Positions 1 to 8,195 of a DNA stretch of 64,000 bases are shown here, piece after piece. A model generated the notes under the pieces. That model was not told where the DNA came from, searched no databases, and saw only the letters and a list, made by a program, of their open reading frames with translations. The position numbers were made by a program, and so were the translations under genes. The stretch's first letter is position 1, and each line of letters opens with the position of its first letter. This stretch comes from Pseudomonas synxantha BG33R (GTDB taxonomy: Bacteria; Pseudomonadota; Gammaproteobacteria; Pseudomonadales; Pseudomonadaceae). Where the stretch lies: NCBI RefSeq assembly GCF_000263715.2, contig NZ_CM001514.1, positions 2,032,936 to 2,096,935 on the forward strand, in the 5' to 3' direction.

Positions 1-422
1 ACCAGCTTGATACCCGCCGCCTGCAGCTTCTCGGCGGCGTACTTGAGGTTGGCGACGAAGGTTTTTTCCACGGTCTCGTCATCGACGCCTTGTGGCCGGA
101 TACCCGCCAGGCAGTTGATCTGGGTATTGCCCAACACCTGGGCGTAGGCGATGGCCAGCTTGACCCCGGCGCGAAACTCCTCGACCCGGTCCGGGTGGCA
201 GGCCAGGCCGCGCTCGCCCTTGGCCCAATCACCGGCCGGCAGGTTGAACAGCACCTGGGTCAGGCCGTTGGCATCGAGTTGCGCCTTGATATCGGCAGAG
301 CTGAATTCATACGGGAACAGGTATTCCACACCCTCGAAGCCGGCATCGGCGGCTGCCTTGAAGCGAGCAAGGAAGTCCTGTTCGGTAAACAGCATGGACA
401 GGTTGGCGGCAAAGCGCGGCAT
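1..422 (-). CDS. hyi: Hydroxypyruvate isomerase, C-terminal part outside window
   Basis: Interconverts hydroxypyruvate and tartronate semialdehyde in the cytoplasm, in the glyoxylate branch of glycolate, allantoin or ethylene-glycol use. The visible 140 residues start MPRFAANLSMLF and contain GFEGVEYLFPYEF and FNLPAGDW, typical of the N-terminal half of the Hyi/xylose-isomerase-like TIM barrel, whose usual length is about 260 residues. The stop lies beyond the left edge. The gene follows gcl by only 10 bases on the same strand, so the two are co-transcribed; glxR would normally come next. The start is the ATG at 422 with an AAGGAGAA ribosome site just upstream. Identity is confident from motifs and position. 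Confidence 0.93.
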   Translation of the reverse strand, partial: MPRFAANLSMLFTEQDFLARFKAAADAGFEGVEYLFPYEFSSADIKAQLDANGLTQVLFNLPAGDWAKGERGLACHPDRVEEFRAGVKLAIAYAQVLGNTQINCLAGIRPQGVDDETVEKTFVANLKYAAEKLQAAGIKL

Positions 423-432
423 AGGGTTCTCC

Positions 433-2208
433 TTAATCGAGCAGGGAAATGGCAGTCGGCGCATCGTTGCCGACCAGGGCGAGGTCTTCGAATTCGTTGA
501 CGGCGTTGATCTCGGTGCCCATGGAAATATTGGTCACTCGCTCCAGAATAATCTCAACGATCACCGGCACTTTGAATTCTTCGATCATTTCCTGAGCCTT
601 GCGCAGGGCCGGTTGGATCTGGCCCGGCTCGAACACACGCAGCGCCTTGCAGCCCAGGCCCTCGGCGACGGCCACATGGTCGACGCCATAACCGTTGAGT
701 TCCGGCGCGTTGAGGTTGTCGAAAGACAGCTGCACGCAGTAGTCCATTTCAAAGCCGCGCTGGGCCTGGCGGATCAGCCCCAGGTAGGAGTTGTTCACCA
801 CCACGTGGATGTACGGCAGCTTGAACTGCGCGCCCACCGCCAGTTCTTCGATCATGAACTGGAAGTCGTAGTCGCCTGACAGCGCCACCACCTTGCGGCT
901 CGGGTCGGCCTTGACCACGCCGAGTGCCGCCGGAATGGTCCAGCCCAGCGGGCCCGCCTGGCCGCAGTTGATCCAGTGGCGTGGCTTGTACACATGCAAA
1001 AACTGCGCACCGGCAATCTGCGACAGGCCGATGGTGCTGACGTAGCAGGTGTCTTTGCCGAACACCTGGTTCATCTCTTCGTACACGCGCTGCGGCTTGA
1101 CCGGCACGTTGTCGAAGTGCGTCTTGCGGTGCAGGGTGGCTTTGCGTTGCTGGCAGTCGTGCAGCCAGGCGCTGCGATCCTTGAGCTTGCCGGCGGCTTT
1201 CCATTCGCGGGCCACTTCAATGAACATCGTCAGCGCGGAACCGGCGTCGGAGACGATACCCAGGTCCGGGGTGAACACGCGGCCAATCTGCGTCGGCTCG
1301 ATGTCAACGTGAATGAATCTGCGCCCTTCGGTGTACACCTCCACCGAGCCGGTGTGACGGTTGGCCCAGCGGTTGCCGATACCCAGCACCACGTCCGACT
1401 TGAGCATCGTCGCGTTGCCATAACGGTGGGACGTCTGCAGGCCGACCATGCCGACCATCAGCGGGTGGTCATCGGGAATGGTGCCCCAGCCCATCAGGGT
1501 TGGGATTACCGGGATGCCGGTTAACTCAGCGAACTCCACCAGCAGCTCGCTGGCGTCGGCGTTGATCACGCCACCACCGCTCACCAGCAATGGGCGCTCA
1601 GCCTGGTCCAGCATCGCCAGGGCTTTCTCGACCTGAATGCGAGTGGCCAACGGCTTGACCAGGGGCAGTGGCTGGTAGGCGTCGATATCGAATTCGATCT
1701 CGGCCATTTGTACGTCGAACGGCAAGTCGATCAGTACCGGGCCTGGGCGCCCGGAACGCATTTCATAGAAAGCCTTCTGGAACGCGTAGGGCACCTGGCC
1801 GGGTTCGAGCACGGTGGTGGCCCACTTGGTCACGGGCTTGACGATGCTGGTGATATCGACGGCCTGGAAGTCTTCCTTGTGCATCCGTGCACGCGGCGCT
1901 TGCCCGGTGATGCACAGGATCGGAATCGAGTCGGCCGAGGCGCTGTACAGGCCGGTGACCATGTCGGTGCCTGCCGGGCCCGAAGTGCCGATGCACACGC
2001 CGATATTGCCGGCCTTGGTGCGGGTATAGCCCTCGGCCATGTGCGAGGCGCCTTCAACGTGGCGAGCAAGGACGTGATCGATGCCACCCACCTTCTGCAA
2101 GGCTGAATACAGCGGGTTGATCGCGGCGCCCGGGATACCGAAGGCGGTATCCACACCTTCACGGCGCATCACCAGGACAGCGGCTTCGATTGCTCTCATT
2201 TTGCTCAT
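433..2208 (-). CDS. gcl: Glyoxylate carboligase (tartronate-semialdehyde synthase)
   Basis: Thiamine-diphosphate enzyme that joins two glyoxylates into tartronate semialdehyde plus CO2. The 591-residue product has the standard three-domain TPP fold: the PYR domain includes [14 protein letters not shown] and [14 protein letters not shown], and the C-terminal TPP domain has [15 protein letters not shown] followed by VVNNSYLGL. Val51 takes the place of the catalytic glutamate used by most ThDP enzymes, which is the known hallmark of Gcl. An upstream in-frame ATG at 2271 would add 21 residues, but [10 protein letters not shown] at 2208 matches the family N-terminus. It is first in an operon with hyi and divergent from a glcG-like gene. 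Two TTGTATACAA palindromes lie in the shared promoter region. Confidence 0.97.
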   Translation of the reverse strand: MSKMRAIEAAVLVMRREGVDTAFGIPGAAINPLYSALQKVGGIDHVLARHVEGASHMAEGYTRTKAGNIGVCIGTSGPAGTDMVTGLYSASADSIPILCITGQAPRARMHKEDFQAVDITSIVKPVTKWATTVLEPGQVPYAFQKAFYEMRSGRPGPVLIDLPFDVQMAEIEFDIDAYQPLPLVKPLATRIQVEKALAMLDQAERPLLVSGGGVINADASELLVEFAELTGIPVIPTLMGWGTIPDDHPLMVGMVGLQTSHRYGNATMLKSDVVLGIGNRWANRHTGSVEVYTEGRRFIHVDIEPTQIGRVFTPDLGIVSDAGSALTMFIEVAREWKAAGKLKDRSAWLHDCQQRKATLHRKTHFDNVPVKPQRVYEEMNQVFGKDTCYVSTIGLSQIAGAQFLHVYKPRHWINCGQAGPLGWTIPAALGVVKADPSRKVVALSGDYDFQFMIEELAVGAQFKLPYIHVVVNNSYLGLIRQAQRGFEMDYCVQLSFDNLNAPELNGYGVDHVAVAEGLGCKALRVFEPGQIQPALRKAQEMIEEFKVPVIVEIILERVTNISMGTEINAVNEFEDLALVGNDAPTAISLLD

Positions 2209-2235
2209 GGTTTTGGTGCCTCTTGCGTTTTGTAA

Positions 2236-2245
2236 TTGTATACAA
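2236..2245. promoter_or_regulatory. Operator-like palindrome TTGTATACAA (gcl-proximal)
   Basis: A perfect 10-base palindrome 28 bases upstream of the gcl start. The identical sequence recurs at 2364-2373. TTGTATACAA-type sites are typical of GntR/FCD regulators; assigning such a regulator is inference, and none is encoded in this window. Confidence 0.55.
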
Positions 2246-2363
2246 GTGGTGTCTGTCCAAAGTGTATTCACGGCGGACTGCGCAGGTCAATGCATTTTAT
2301 GAAACGGCCTTTGCGTTCGTCGGAACGGCTTTTTTCGACGTATGGAGCCTTTGTTTGAAAATA

Positions 2364-2373
2364 TTGTATACAA
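2364..2373. promoter_or_regulatory. Operator-like palindrome TTGTATACAA (glcG-proximal)
   Basis: Second exact copy of the palindrome at 2236-2245, about 90 bases before the glcG-like gene. The two centres are 128 bases apart, close to twelve helical turns, so a looped or doubly occupied repression complex is possible. Confidence 0.55.
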
Positions 2374-2463
2374 AAATAAATGTCATTGTGTTCTATTTAT
2401 TCGATTGAGCATCTGATCAAACAGAACTCCACCGCTTTCCAATAACAAAAGAAGGACGGCACC

Positions 2464-2904
2464 ATGAGCGCTTTAACCTTGAAACTCGCCACCCAATTGG
2501 CCGGCCAGGCCATCGCCGCAGGCCGCACGATTTCTGCAGCGCCGCTGACCATCGCGGTACTCGATAGCGGAGGGCACTTGATTACCTTGCAGCGCGAAGA
2601 CGGCGCCAGCCTGCTGCGCCCGCAAATCGCCATCGGCAAGGCCTGGGGGGCGATTGCCTTGGGCAAGGGCTCACGTTTACTGGCACTGGATGCGCAGCAG
2701 CGGCCGGCGTTTATCGCAGCGTTGAACAGCCTGGGGCAGGGCAGTGTGGTGCCGGCGCCGGGCGGGGTGTTGATACGGGATCAGTCGGGGGTGGTGTTGG
2801 GGGCGATTGGAATCACCGGGGATACGTCGGACATTGACGAGCAGTGTGCGATCACGGCGATTGAGGGGGTGGGGTTGATGGCGGATGCGGGGGTGTCTGC
2901 TTGA
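2464..2904 (+). CDS. GlcG/HbpS-family protein
   Basis: A 146-residue single-domain protein of the GlcG/HbpS family (formerly DUF336). It shows the family features TIAVLDSGGHLI near residues 30-41, an IAIGKAWGA helix start, and PAPGGVLIRDQSGVVLGAIGITGD toward the C-terminus. Members bind small ligands such as haem or act as accessory proteins in glycolate and glyoxylate clusters, but the biochemical role is not settled. It is transcribed divergently from gcl-hyi and shares their regulatory region, which supports a link with C2 metabolism. An AAGAAGGA ribosome site precedes the ATG at 2464. No signal peptide is visible, so it is probably cytoplasmic. Confidence 0.85.
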   Translation: MSALTLKLATQLAGQAIAAGRTISAAPLTIAVLDSGGHLITLQREDGASLLRPQIAIGKAWGAIALGKGSRLLALDAQQRPAFIAALNSLGQGSVVPAPGGVLIRDQSGVVLGAIGITGDTSDIDEQCAITAIEGVGLMADAGVSA

Positions 2905-2927
2905 ATCGTTCTGACTGTGAGTAAGCT

Positions 2928-3014
2928 ATCGCAGGCAAGCCAGCTCCCACATTGACGGTGTTCACAGATCTAACTGTGTGAGCCCACTCAGTGTGGAGCT
3001 GGCTTGCCTGCGAT
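2928..3014. repeat. REP doublet (REPIN-like inverted pair)
   Basis: Two REP arms in inverted orientation: 2928-2952 reads ATCGCAGGCAAGCCAGCTCC onward, and 2991-3014 is its near reverse complement. They lie about 20 bases beyond the end of the RAYT gene and match the doublets at 8099, 28198, 33292 and 37619. Confidence 0.88.
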
Positions 3015-3034
3015 GCAGTCGACTCGGTCTACAG

Positions 3035-3493
3035 TCAAACCCAAATGGCATCCCATAGCGGATAGTCGCCAAATTTCTTTACCAGCCCGGCCCTGAGTGG
3101 ATTGGCTACGATGTAACGAGCAATCCCCTCAAGGCTTTCCTCTCGACGCACAGCATGATCATGAAAGCCAGGCTGCCAGAGGCGACCTTGGCGGCCAGCC
3201 ACCGCATTCACCACTCGGGTGCTCTTGGATTTAACTTGGCGTATCAAGTCGGCAAGCGAACCTTTCTCCAGAGAAACAAGCCAATGGAAATGATCAGGCA
3301 TTACTACCCAGGCCAATGATGTTGCGAGCCCTTTATATTGAGCGATCCTGAATTGTTGTACGACCAGACGGCCGAGTTTGAAGTCGCTGAAGATGGCCTC
3401 GCGTTCAAGGGTGTTGGTGGTGAGCAGGTAAATGCGGTTGGATTCGTTATAGCGACCGATGCGCAGGTGATTTGAAGCAGGGAGATCGGGCAT
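3035..3493 (-). CDS. REP-associated tyrosine transposase (RAYT, Y1 family)
   Basis: A 152-residue single-domain member of the IS200/IS605-like Y1 transposase family. The HUH motif is present as VMPDHFHWLVSL (about residues 85-96), and the likely nucleophile is the Tyr of the ARYIVANPLRAG helix. RAYTs are domesticated relatives that cleave and move REP hairpins rather than their own ends. REP doublets lie on both sides (2928-3014 and 3589-3681), the expected arrangement of a REP/RAYT unit. The frame is intact and the length normal, so the enzyme may be active. The start MPDLPASNHLRIGRYNESN fits relatives. There are no IS terminal repeats or target duplications, so it is not called a full insertion sequence. 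Confidence 0.92.
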   Translation of the reverse strand: MPDLPASNHLRIGRYNESNRIYLLTTNTLEREAIFSDFKLGRLVVQQFRIAQYKGLATSLAWVVMPDHFHWLVSLEKGSLADLIRQVKSKSTRVVNAVAGRQGRLWQPGFHDHAVRREESLEGIARYIVANPLRAGLVKKFGDYPLWDAIWV

Positions 3494-3588
3494 TCCTTGG
3501 CCTCTCTTCAGATGGTGTTCTGAGAGGCTAGACTGAGGGGCGAAGGCTGATCGGCAGGCTTTTAGCAGGATGTGTCTGGATGGGCGCT

Positions 3589-3681
3589 ATCGCGGGCAAG
3601 CCCGCTCCCACAGGGGATTGTGACCACTTTACATTTTGTGTCCGGCGCAAATCCGTGTGGGAGCTGGCTTGCCTGCGATAG
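3589..3681. repeat. REP doublet upstream of the RAYT gene
   Basis: Inverted REP arms at 3589-3613 (ATCGCGGGCAAGCCCGCTCC) and 3655-3681 (GTGTGGGAGCTGGCTTGCCT). The left arm is a variant of the common arm (GGGCAAGCCCGC for AGGCAAGCCAGC). With 2928-3014 it brackets the RAYT gene. Confidence 0.88.
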
Positions 3682-3696
3682 CCTCGCCGCGGTCTA

Positions 3697-4302
3697 TCAG
3701 TCCGGCTCACACCCCTTGAGCACCAGCCGGATAATCGTCTGCGCCGCCGCCTCATAATCGGCTTCATCCAACTTGGCCTTGCCGGTAACGGCAGAGATCT
3801 GCCAGTCAAAGTCCGCATAGGTCTGGGTCGCCGCCCAGATGCTGAACATCAGGTGATTAGGGTCGATAGCCGCAATCAACCCACGATCCACCCAGTTCTG
3901 GATGCAATCGATATTGTGCTTGGCCTGGGCGTTGAGCTGTTCAATCTGCTCGGTGCTCAAGTGCGGGGCGCCGTGCATGATTTCGCTGGCGAACACCTTG
4001 GAGGCGAACGGCAGGTCGCGGGAGATGCGGATTTTGGAGCGGATGTAGTTGCTCAATACTTCCTTGGGCTCGCCGTCGGGGTTGAACGGCGTGGAAGCGG
4101 CGAGGATTGGCTCGATAATGCTTTCGAGCACCTCGCGGTAGAGGTTGTCCTTGGACTTGAAGTAGTAGTAGACGTTGGGCTTGGGCAGCCCGGCCTTGGC
4201 GGCGATGTCGCTGGTTTTGGTCGCGGCGAAGCCCTTGTCGGCAAACTCCTCGCTCGCCGCCCGCAGGATTTTTTCTTTGTTGCGCTCGCGAATGCTGCTC
4301 AT
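3697..4302 (-). CDS. TetR/AcrR-family regulator, RutR-like
   Basis: A 201-residue repressor-type regulator. The N-terminal helix-turn-helix runs from about residue 8 to 55 (ILRAASEEFADKGF, then TKTSDIAAKAGLPKPNVYYY). The C-terminal domain has the RutR-type signature IDPNHLMFSIWAATQTYADF near residues 147-166. E. coli RutR senses uracil and controls pyrimidine and purine use; the ligand here is unknown. The start is MSSIRERNKEK at 4302, preceded by AAGGAAA; an ATG at 4356 would add 18 atypical residues. It stands alone between a REP doublet and a divergent DUF808 gene. Its closeness to gcl makes a role in nitrogen or purine-derived glyoxylate metabolism possible but unproven. Confidence 0.87.
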   Translation of the reverse strand: MSSIRERNKEKILRAASEEFADKGFAATKTSDIAAKAGLPKPNVYYYFKSKDNLYREVLESIIEPILAASTPFNPDGEPKEVLSNYIRSKIRISRDLPFASKVFASEIMHGAPHLSTEQIEQLNAQAKHNIDCIQNWVDRGLIAAIDPNHLMFSIWAATQTYADFDWQISAVTGKAKLDEADYEAAAQTIIRLVLKGCEPD

Positions 4303-4436
4303 AAACCAGACGTTTCCTTGCCATGACAGGCGGTTGCGCATGGTAGCACCGGCCATCCGCGGGCCTCAACAATCTGCCCGCAACCCCTTGCGCCGCGCTA
4401 TGCTCGCAGCACCTTTTCTTGACGGATGCCCGATTC

Positions 4437-5351
4437 ATGGCAGGAAGCAGCTTGTTGGTTTTGCTCGACGATATCGCCGCGGTACTCGATGACGTTGCAC
4501 TGATGACAAAAATGGCCGCGAAGAAGACCTCGGGGGTGCTCGGGGATGACTTGGCGCTCAACGCCCAGCAGGTCTCCGGCGTGCGTGCCGAGCGCGAAAT
4601 TCCCGTGGTATGGGCCGTGGCCAAAGGCTCGTTTCTCAACAAATTGATACTGGTGCCGACCGCGTTGCTGATCAGTGCCTTCGCGCCCTGGGCAGTGACC
4701 CCCTTGCTGATGCTTGGCGGCGCTTATCTATGTTTCGAAGGTTTTGAGAAACTCGCGCACAAATTCCTGCACAGCAAGGCTGAAGACCAAGCCCAACACG
4801 CGCAGTTGGCAGAGGCCGTGGCCGACCCGGCAACCGATCTGGTGGCCTTTGAAAAGGACAAGATCAAGGGCGCAATCCGTACCGACTTCATCCTTTCAGC
4901 GGAAATCATCGCCATCACCCTTGGCATCGTTGCCGATGCGCAGCTGACTCAACAGGTGATCGTGCTGTCCGGTATCGCCATTGTCATGACCATTGGCGTT
5001 TACGGCTTGGTCGCCGGTATCGTCAAGCTCGACGACCTGGGGCTGTGGCTGACGCAGAAGCCGGGTCAGGTGGCGCGCAGTATTGGCGGCGCGATTCTGA
5101 GTGCGGCCCCCTACATGATGAAGAGCCTGTCAGTGATTGGCACGGCGGCGATGTTCATGGTCGGCGGCGGGATTCTCACCCATGGCGTGCCGGTGGTGCA
5201 CCATTGGATCGAGACAGTCAGCCAAAGCACAGGGGCGCTGGCGTGGCTGATGCCGACGTTGCTGAATGCGGTGGCGGGGATTATTGCCGGGGCTGTGGTG
5301 CTGGCGGCGGTCAGCATCGTGGGCAAGGGCTGGAAAGCGCTCAGGGCATGA
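4437..5351 (+). CDS. DUF808 (YedI-like) inner-membrane protein
   Basis: A 304-residue polytopic protein matching the YedI/DUF808 family over its whole length. The N-terminus [19 protein letters not shown] and the stretch [20 protein letters not shown] are family signatures. Hydrophobic segments follow near residues 70-100, 155-200, 225-255 and 270-300. No biochemical function is known. An in-frame ATG at 4419 would add six residues, but MAGSS at 4437 matches relatives. It is monocistronic, divergent from the RutR-like gene, and ends at the hairpin terminator at 5370. Confidence 0.9.
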   Translation: MAGSSLLVLLDDIAAVLDDVALMTKMAAKKTSGVLGDDLALNAQQVSGVRAEREIPVVWAVAKGSFLNKLILVPTALLISAFAPWAVTPLLMLGGAYLCFEGFEKLAHKFLHSKAEDQAQHAQLAEAVADPATDLVAFEKDKIKGAIRTDFILSAEIIAITLGIVADAQLTQQVIVLSGIAIVMTIGVYGLVAGIVKLDDLGLWLTQKPGQVARSIGGAILSAAPYMMKSLSVIGTAAMFMVGGGILTHGVPVVHHWIETVSQSTGALAWLMPTLLNAVAGIIAGAVVLAAVSIVGKGWKALRA

Positions 5352-5363
5352 CGTAGCAGGCAC

Positions 5364-5395
5364 AAAAAAGGCCATTCAATCGAATGGCCTTTTTT
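5364..5395. terminator. Bidirectional intrinsic terminator
   Basis: The stem GGCCATTC (5370-5377) pairs with GAATGGCC (5382-5389) around a four-base loop. It has six A on the left and six T on the right, so it can stop both the DUF808 gene and the convergent mlaA operon. Confidence 0.92.
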
Positions 5396-5406
5396 ATTGG
5401 CGCGAA

Positions 5407-6195
5407 TTACTCGGCAATCTGCAACTTACGCGACTCCGTATAGATATACCGCACCTTCTCATACTCAAATGGCGAGTTCATCTGACCATAGCGAAAGCTG
5501 GTCTGGTAGCGCTTGTCCACTGCGCGCAGGGCCCAGACTTCCGGGTGGTTGGAGCTGACTTCGGACACGTTGAGGAAGTTGATCTGCGATTCTGCCGTGT
5601 AGTCCACCAGCAAGCCGGTGGTATCACGCAGGTTCGACGGGCCAAAGATCGGCAACATCACATAGGCACCGCCCGGTACGCCGTAGAAGCCCAGGGTCTG
5701 GCCGAAGTCTTCACTCTGGCGTGGCAGGCCCATGGCCGTTGCCGGGTCCCACAGGCCGGCGACGCCGATGGTGGTGTTGACCAGCAGGCGCCCGGTGGTT
5801 TCCAGGGAGCGATGGCCCTTGAGTTGCAACAGGCTGTTCAACAGATTGGGCACATCGCCCAGGTTGTTGAAGAAGTTGCTCACACCGGTGCGCAGGAAGC
5901 TCGGCGTGACGTAGCGGTAGCCATTGACCACCGGCAGGAACACCCATTGGTCGAAGCGGTAGTTGAAGTGGTAAACGCGGCGGTTCCACGACTCCAGCGG
6001 GTCGTAGACGTTGAGCGCGGTGAGCGTGGAACGCTCGAATTCACGCTGGTCCAGGCCCGGGTTGAACTTGAGCTTGGTCAGCGGCTCCTTGAAGCCGTCG
6101 GCATCGACCTTGATGGGCTCTTGAGCCTTGCTGTTGTCGGCATTGGCCACGCCTGCGCACATCAGTGCGGCGAGCAGCAGAAGATATTTAGCCAC
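5407..6195 (-). CDS. mlaA: MlaA/VacJ-family outer-membrane phospholipid-asymmetry protein
   Basis: A 262-residue MlaA homologue; MlaA removes phospholipids from the outer leaflet of the outer membrane and passes them to periplasmic MlaC. Family blocks are present: YDPLESWNRRVYHFNYRFD (about 64-82), NLGDVPNLLNSLLQ, and TAMGLPRQSEDFGQTLG followed by GPSNLRDTTG. The signal peptide (LLLLAALMCAGVANA) seems to be cut by signal peptidase I after ANA. The only early Cys is preceded by Met, so there is no proper lipobox, unlike classical VacJ lipoproteins. It overlaps the upstream hydrolase gene by eight bases, so translation is coupled. The mlaFEDCB genes are not here. Confidence 0.93.
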   Translation of the reverse strand: MAKYLLLLAALMCAGVANADNSKAQEPIKVDADGFKEPLTKLKFNPGLDQREFERSTLTALNVYDPLESWNRRVYHFNYRFDQWVFLPVVNGYRYVTPSFLRTGVSNFFNNLGDVPNLLNSLLQLKGHRSLETTGRLLVNTTIGVAGLWDPATAMGLPRQSEDFGQTLGFYGVPGGAYVMLPIFGPSNLRDTTGLLVDYTAESQINFLNVSEVSSNHPEVWALRAVDKRYQTSFRYGQMNSPFEYEKVRYIYTESRKLQIAE

Positions 6196-7486
6196 GGAAG
6201 AACTCCAGCATGGCGTCGGCGTTGACGCGGTAATTGAGGTTGCCGCAGTGGCCGCCCAGCGGGTAGACGGTCAAGCGATCGCCGAAGGTTTTACGCAGGA
6301 AACCCAGATCGCCAGGGCCGAGGATCACGTCATCGGCGTTATGCATTACGGCGATTTTCGGGCTGTCGCGCAGGTAGTCCTTGAGGGCGTACAGGCTGAC
6401 CTGATCGATCAGTTGCAGCAGGCTGCCGCCGTCGGAGCGGGCGCGCCACATCGGGATCACTTGCTCGGTGAGGTAGCAGTCGAAGTCGCATTGCAGGGCA
6501 CGCTTGAGGAACGGCGTGAGGCTGGTGCCTTCGGTGATCGGGTATTTAGGCGGAATGATCAGGCCACGGCGGTTGATCAGGTCCGAGGTGAAGGCAATGT
6601 CGGCAGCCGAGAAGCGGAACGAGGTGCCGATCAACATGGCCATCTGTTCGTTGCTCAGGTGCTGCTTGGACTGCTGGAAGTCATAGAGCAGGGCATCGTT
6701 GAGGTCGATATAGCCTTTTTGCTGGAAGTAACGGGTCAGTTTGCTCAGCACCAGCTCGTAGAAGGTGGTGGTGTTGTTGATGCCCTTGACCTCGGTCTGT
6801 ACCAGCTTGTCGAGGTTGGTGATCGAGGTGTAGAGGTTGACCGGCGGGTTGAGCAGCAGCACTTTCTTGAAGTTGAAGCTGCGGCGGGTCTCATCCAGCT
6901 TGCTGACAAACGCTGCATCCAGGGCGCCCAGGCTGTAGCCGGTGAGGTAGAAGTCGGTCACCGGCAACGAGGCATTTTGTGCACGCACGGCTTGCATCAC
7001 GCGGTACATGTCTTCGGCGTCTTCCTGGGTGATACCCGGGGTGGCGAAGCGCGAGGCGGCGCTGATGAAGTCGAAACTGGTGGGCGATGACAACTGCACC
7101 ACGTGGTAGCCGGCCTGGTAATACAGCTTTTTCAGGTATTCGTTGATGCTGCTGTCGAACCGCGCACCGGTGCCCGCGATCAGGAAGATCAGCGGCGCGG
7201 CGCGGTCCTGCTTGGCGATGCGATAGGTGAGCTTCTTCACTGCCCAGAAGTTATCGGGCAGGCTGAACTCACGCTCGGGGCGCATATTCAGGGTGTAATC
7301 GGATTGGTTGATCTCATCATCGGTCGGCAAGGTTGGCCGAAGATCGGGAGGCGTGGTGGCGATGGTCGCTTCGAACGGGTTGGTCAAAGGGTAGCCATAG
7401 CTGGCTTGGTCGATATCGACGGCCAGTGCTGACGCACTCAAAAATAGGCTGCCCAGCAAGGCAGCACAGCGCAAGGAACGGAGCAT
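6188..7486 (-). CDS. Exported alpha/beta-hydrolase-like protein coupled to mlaA
   Basis: A 432-residue protein with an N-terminal signal peptide (LLGSLFLSASALA). It has alpha/beta-hydrolase features: an early strand and oxyanion region LIFLIAGTGARFD (about 105-117), the nucleophile elbow GYSLGALDA (about 188-196), an acid candidate in MHNADDVILGPGD, and a late PLGGHCGNL with a likely catalytic His. Homologues are sometimes mislabelled as serine/threonine kinase, but I see no kinase motifs. The eight-base overlap with mlaA suggests work on envelope lipids; a periplasmic lipase or thioesterase is an inference. The start ATG at 7486 has a purine-rich AAGAGG region upstream. Confidence 0.8.
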   Translation of the reverse strand: MLRSLRCAALLGSLFLSASALAVDIDQASYGYPLTNPFEATIATTPPDLRPTLPTDDEINQSDYTLNMRPEREFSLPDNFWAVKKLTYRIAKQDRAAPLIFLIAGTGARFDSSINEYLKKLYYQAGYHVVQLSSPTSFDFISAASRFATPGITQEDAEDMYRVMQAVRAQNASLPVTDFYLTGYSLGALDAAFVSKLDETRRSFNFKKVLLLNPPVNLYTSITNLDKLVQTEVKGINNTTTFYELVLSKLTRYFQQKGYIDLNDALLYDFQQSKQHLSNEQMAMLIGTSFRFSAADIAFTSDLINRRGLIIPPKYPITEGTSLTPFLKRALQCDFDCYLTEQVIPMWRARSDGGSLLQLIDQVSLYALKDYLRDSPKIAVMHNADDVILGPGDLGFLRKTFGDRLTVYPLGGHCGNLNYRVNADAMLEFFRG

Positions 7487-7720
7487 GACTTAATCCCTAA
7501 GAGGAAACGTGCTGAATGAAATTCGCAGGCTATGACCACCGCGTTGCCACCGAAGTGCCAGGCAGCGGCACGAAAAGTCGGAAAAAACGTCGGAATCGGG
7601 GTAATAGTAGCCAGACGATACACTTTGCCATGCATTGTTGAACAGATATCTGCGCGAACACCTTGCTAACGGCCGCGGTGGGATTAAGCTGAGCGCCGTT
7701 TTTGCCTATCGGAGTGCCCC

Positions 7721-8089
7721 ATGTCCCGCCGCTTGCCGTTGATTTTGCTGCTTGTTGCTCTGCCGTTATGGCTGGCTGCCAGTTATGCCGCACGTTATGG
7801 CTTTATGGAGGATGGGCAGTGGGTCGGCCTCTGCGCAGAGGAGGCCAGCCGCTGGGAGTGCCAGGTGCGTGCGAACCTGGGGTTGATGATTCACTTCAAG
7901 GTGCTGGGCTGGGCGGCGTTGATCACCTCGGTGTTGGGCTTTTTTGTACCGGGGCGTGCGGGGTGGGGCTTGGCGGTGCTGGGGATGGTGTTCGGGTTAC
8001 CGGCCTTGGCGTTGTATAACACCACGTTTGCGGTGTTTGCGGTGGTGATTGCGGGATTGCGGTTGGTCAGGAAGCCTGGCGGCGCCTGA
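7721..8089 (+). CDS. Small hypothetical membrane protein
   Basis: A 122-residue protein I do not recognise. It has an N-terminal hydrophobic helix (residues 5-24), a short loop with two Cys (GLCAEEASRWECQVR, about 36-50), then three further hydrophobic stretches near 53-75, 80-98 and 100-115, ending in RLVRKPGG. The paired Cys flanking the loop suggest a disulfide if this segment is periplasmic. CGGAG is seven bases before the ATG at 7721. It is divergent from the hydrolase-mlaA pair with a 234-base gap and is followed by a REP doublet. It is probably an inner-membrane protein of unknown role. Confidence 0.75.
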   Translation: MSRRLPLILLLVALPLWLAASYAARYGFMEDGQWVGLCAEEASRWECQVRANLGLMIHFKVLGWAALITSVLGFFVPGRAGWGLAVLGMVFGLPALALYNTTFAVFAVVIAGLRLVRKPGGA

Positions 8090-8098
8090 TGTGGCCTC

Positions 8099-8189
8099 AT
8101 CGCAGGCGAGCCAGCTCCCACAGTTGATTGGGTTCACACATTTCTATCTGTGAGCACGGTCAAATGTGGGAGCTGGCTTGCCTGCGATA
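8099..8189. repeat. REP doublet
   Basis: Inverted arms 8099-8124 and 8164-8189 (GGGAGCTGGCTTGCCTGCGA type) fill the gap between two convergent genes. The right arm ends seven bases before the GH17 stop codon. Confidence 0.88.
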
Positions 8190-8195
8190 GCGATC

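Noticed and set aside
3035..3493. Complete IS200/IS605 insertion sequence
   Set aside because: No TnpB, no left/right ends or target sequence; size and REP flanks indicate a domesticated RAYT.
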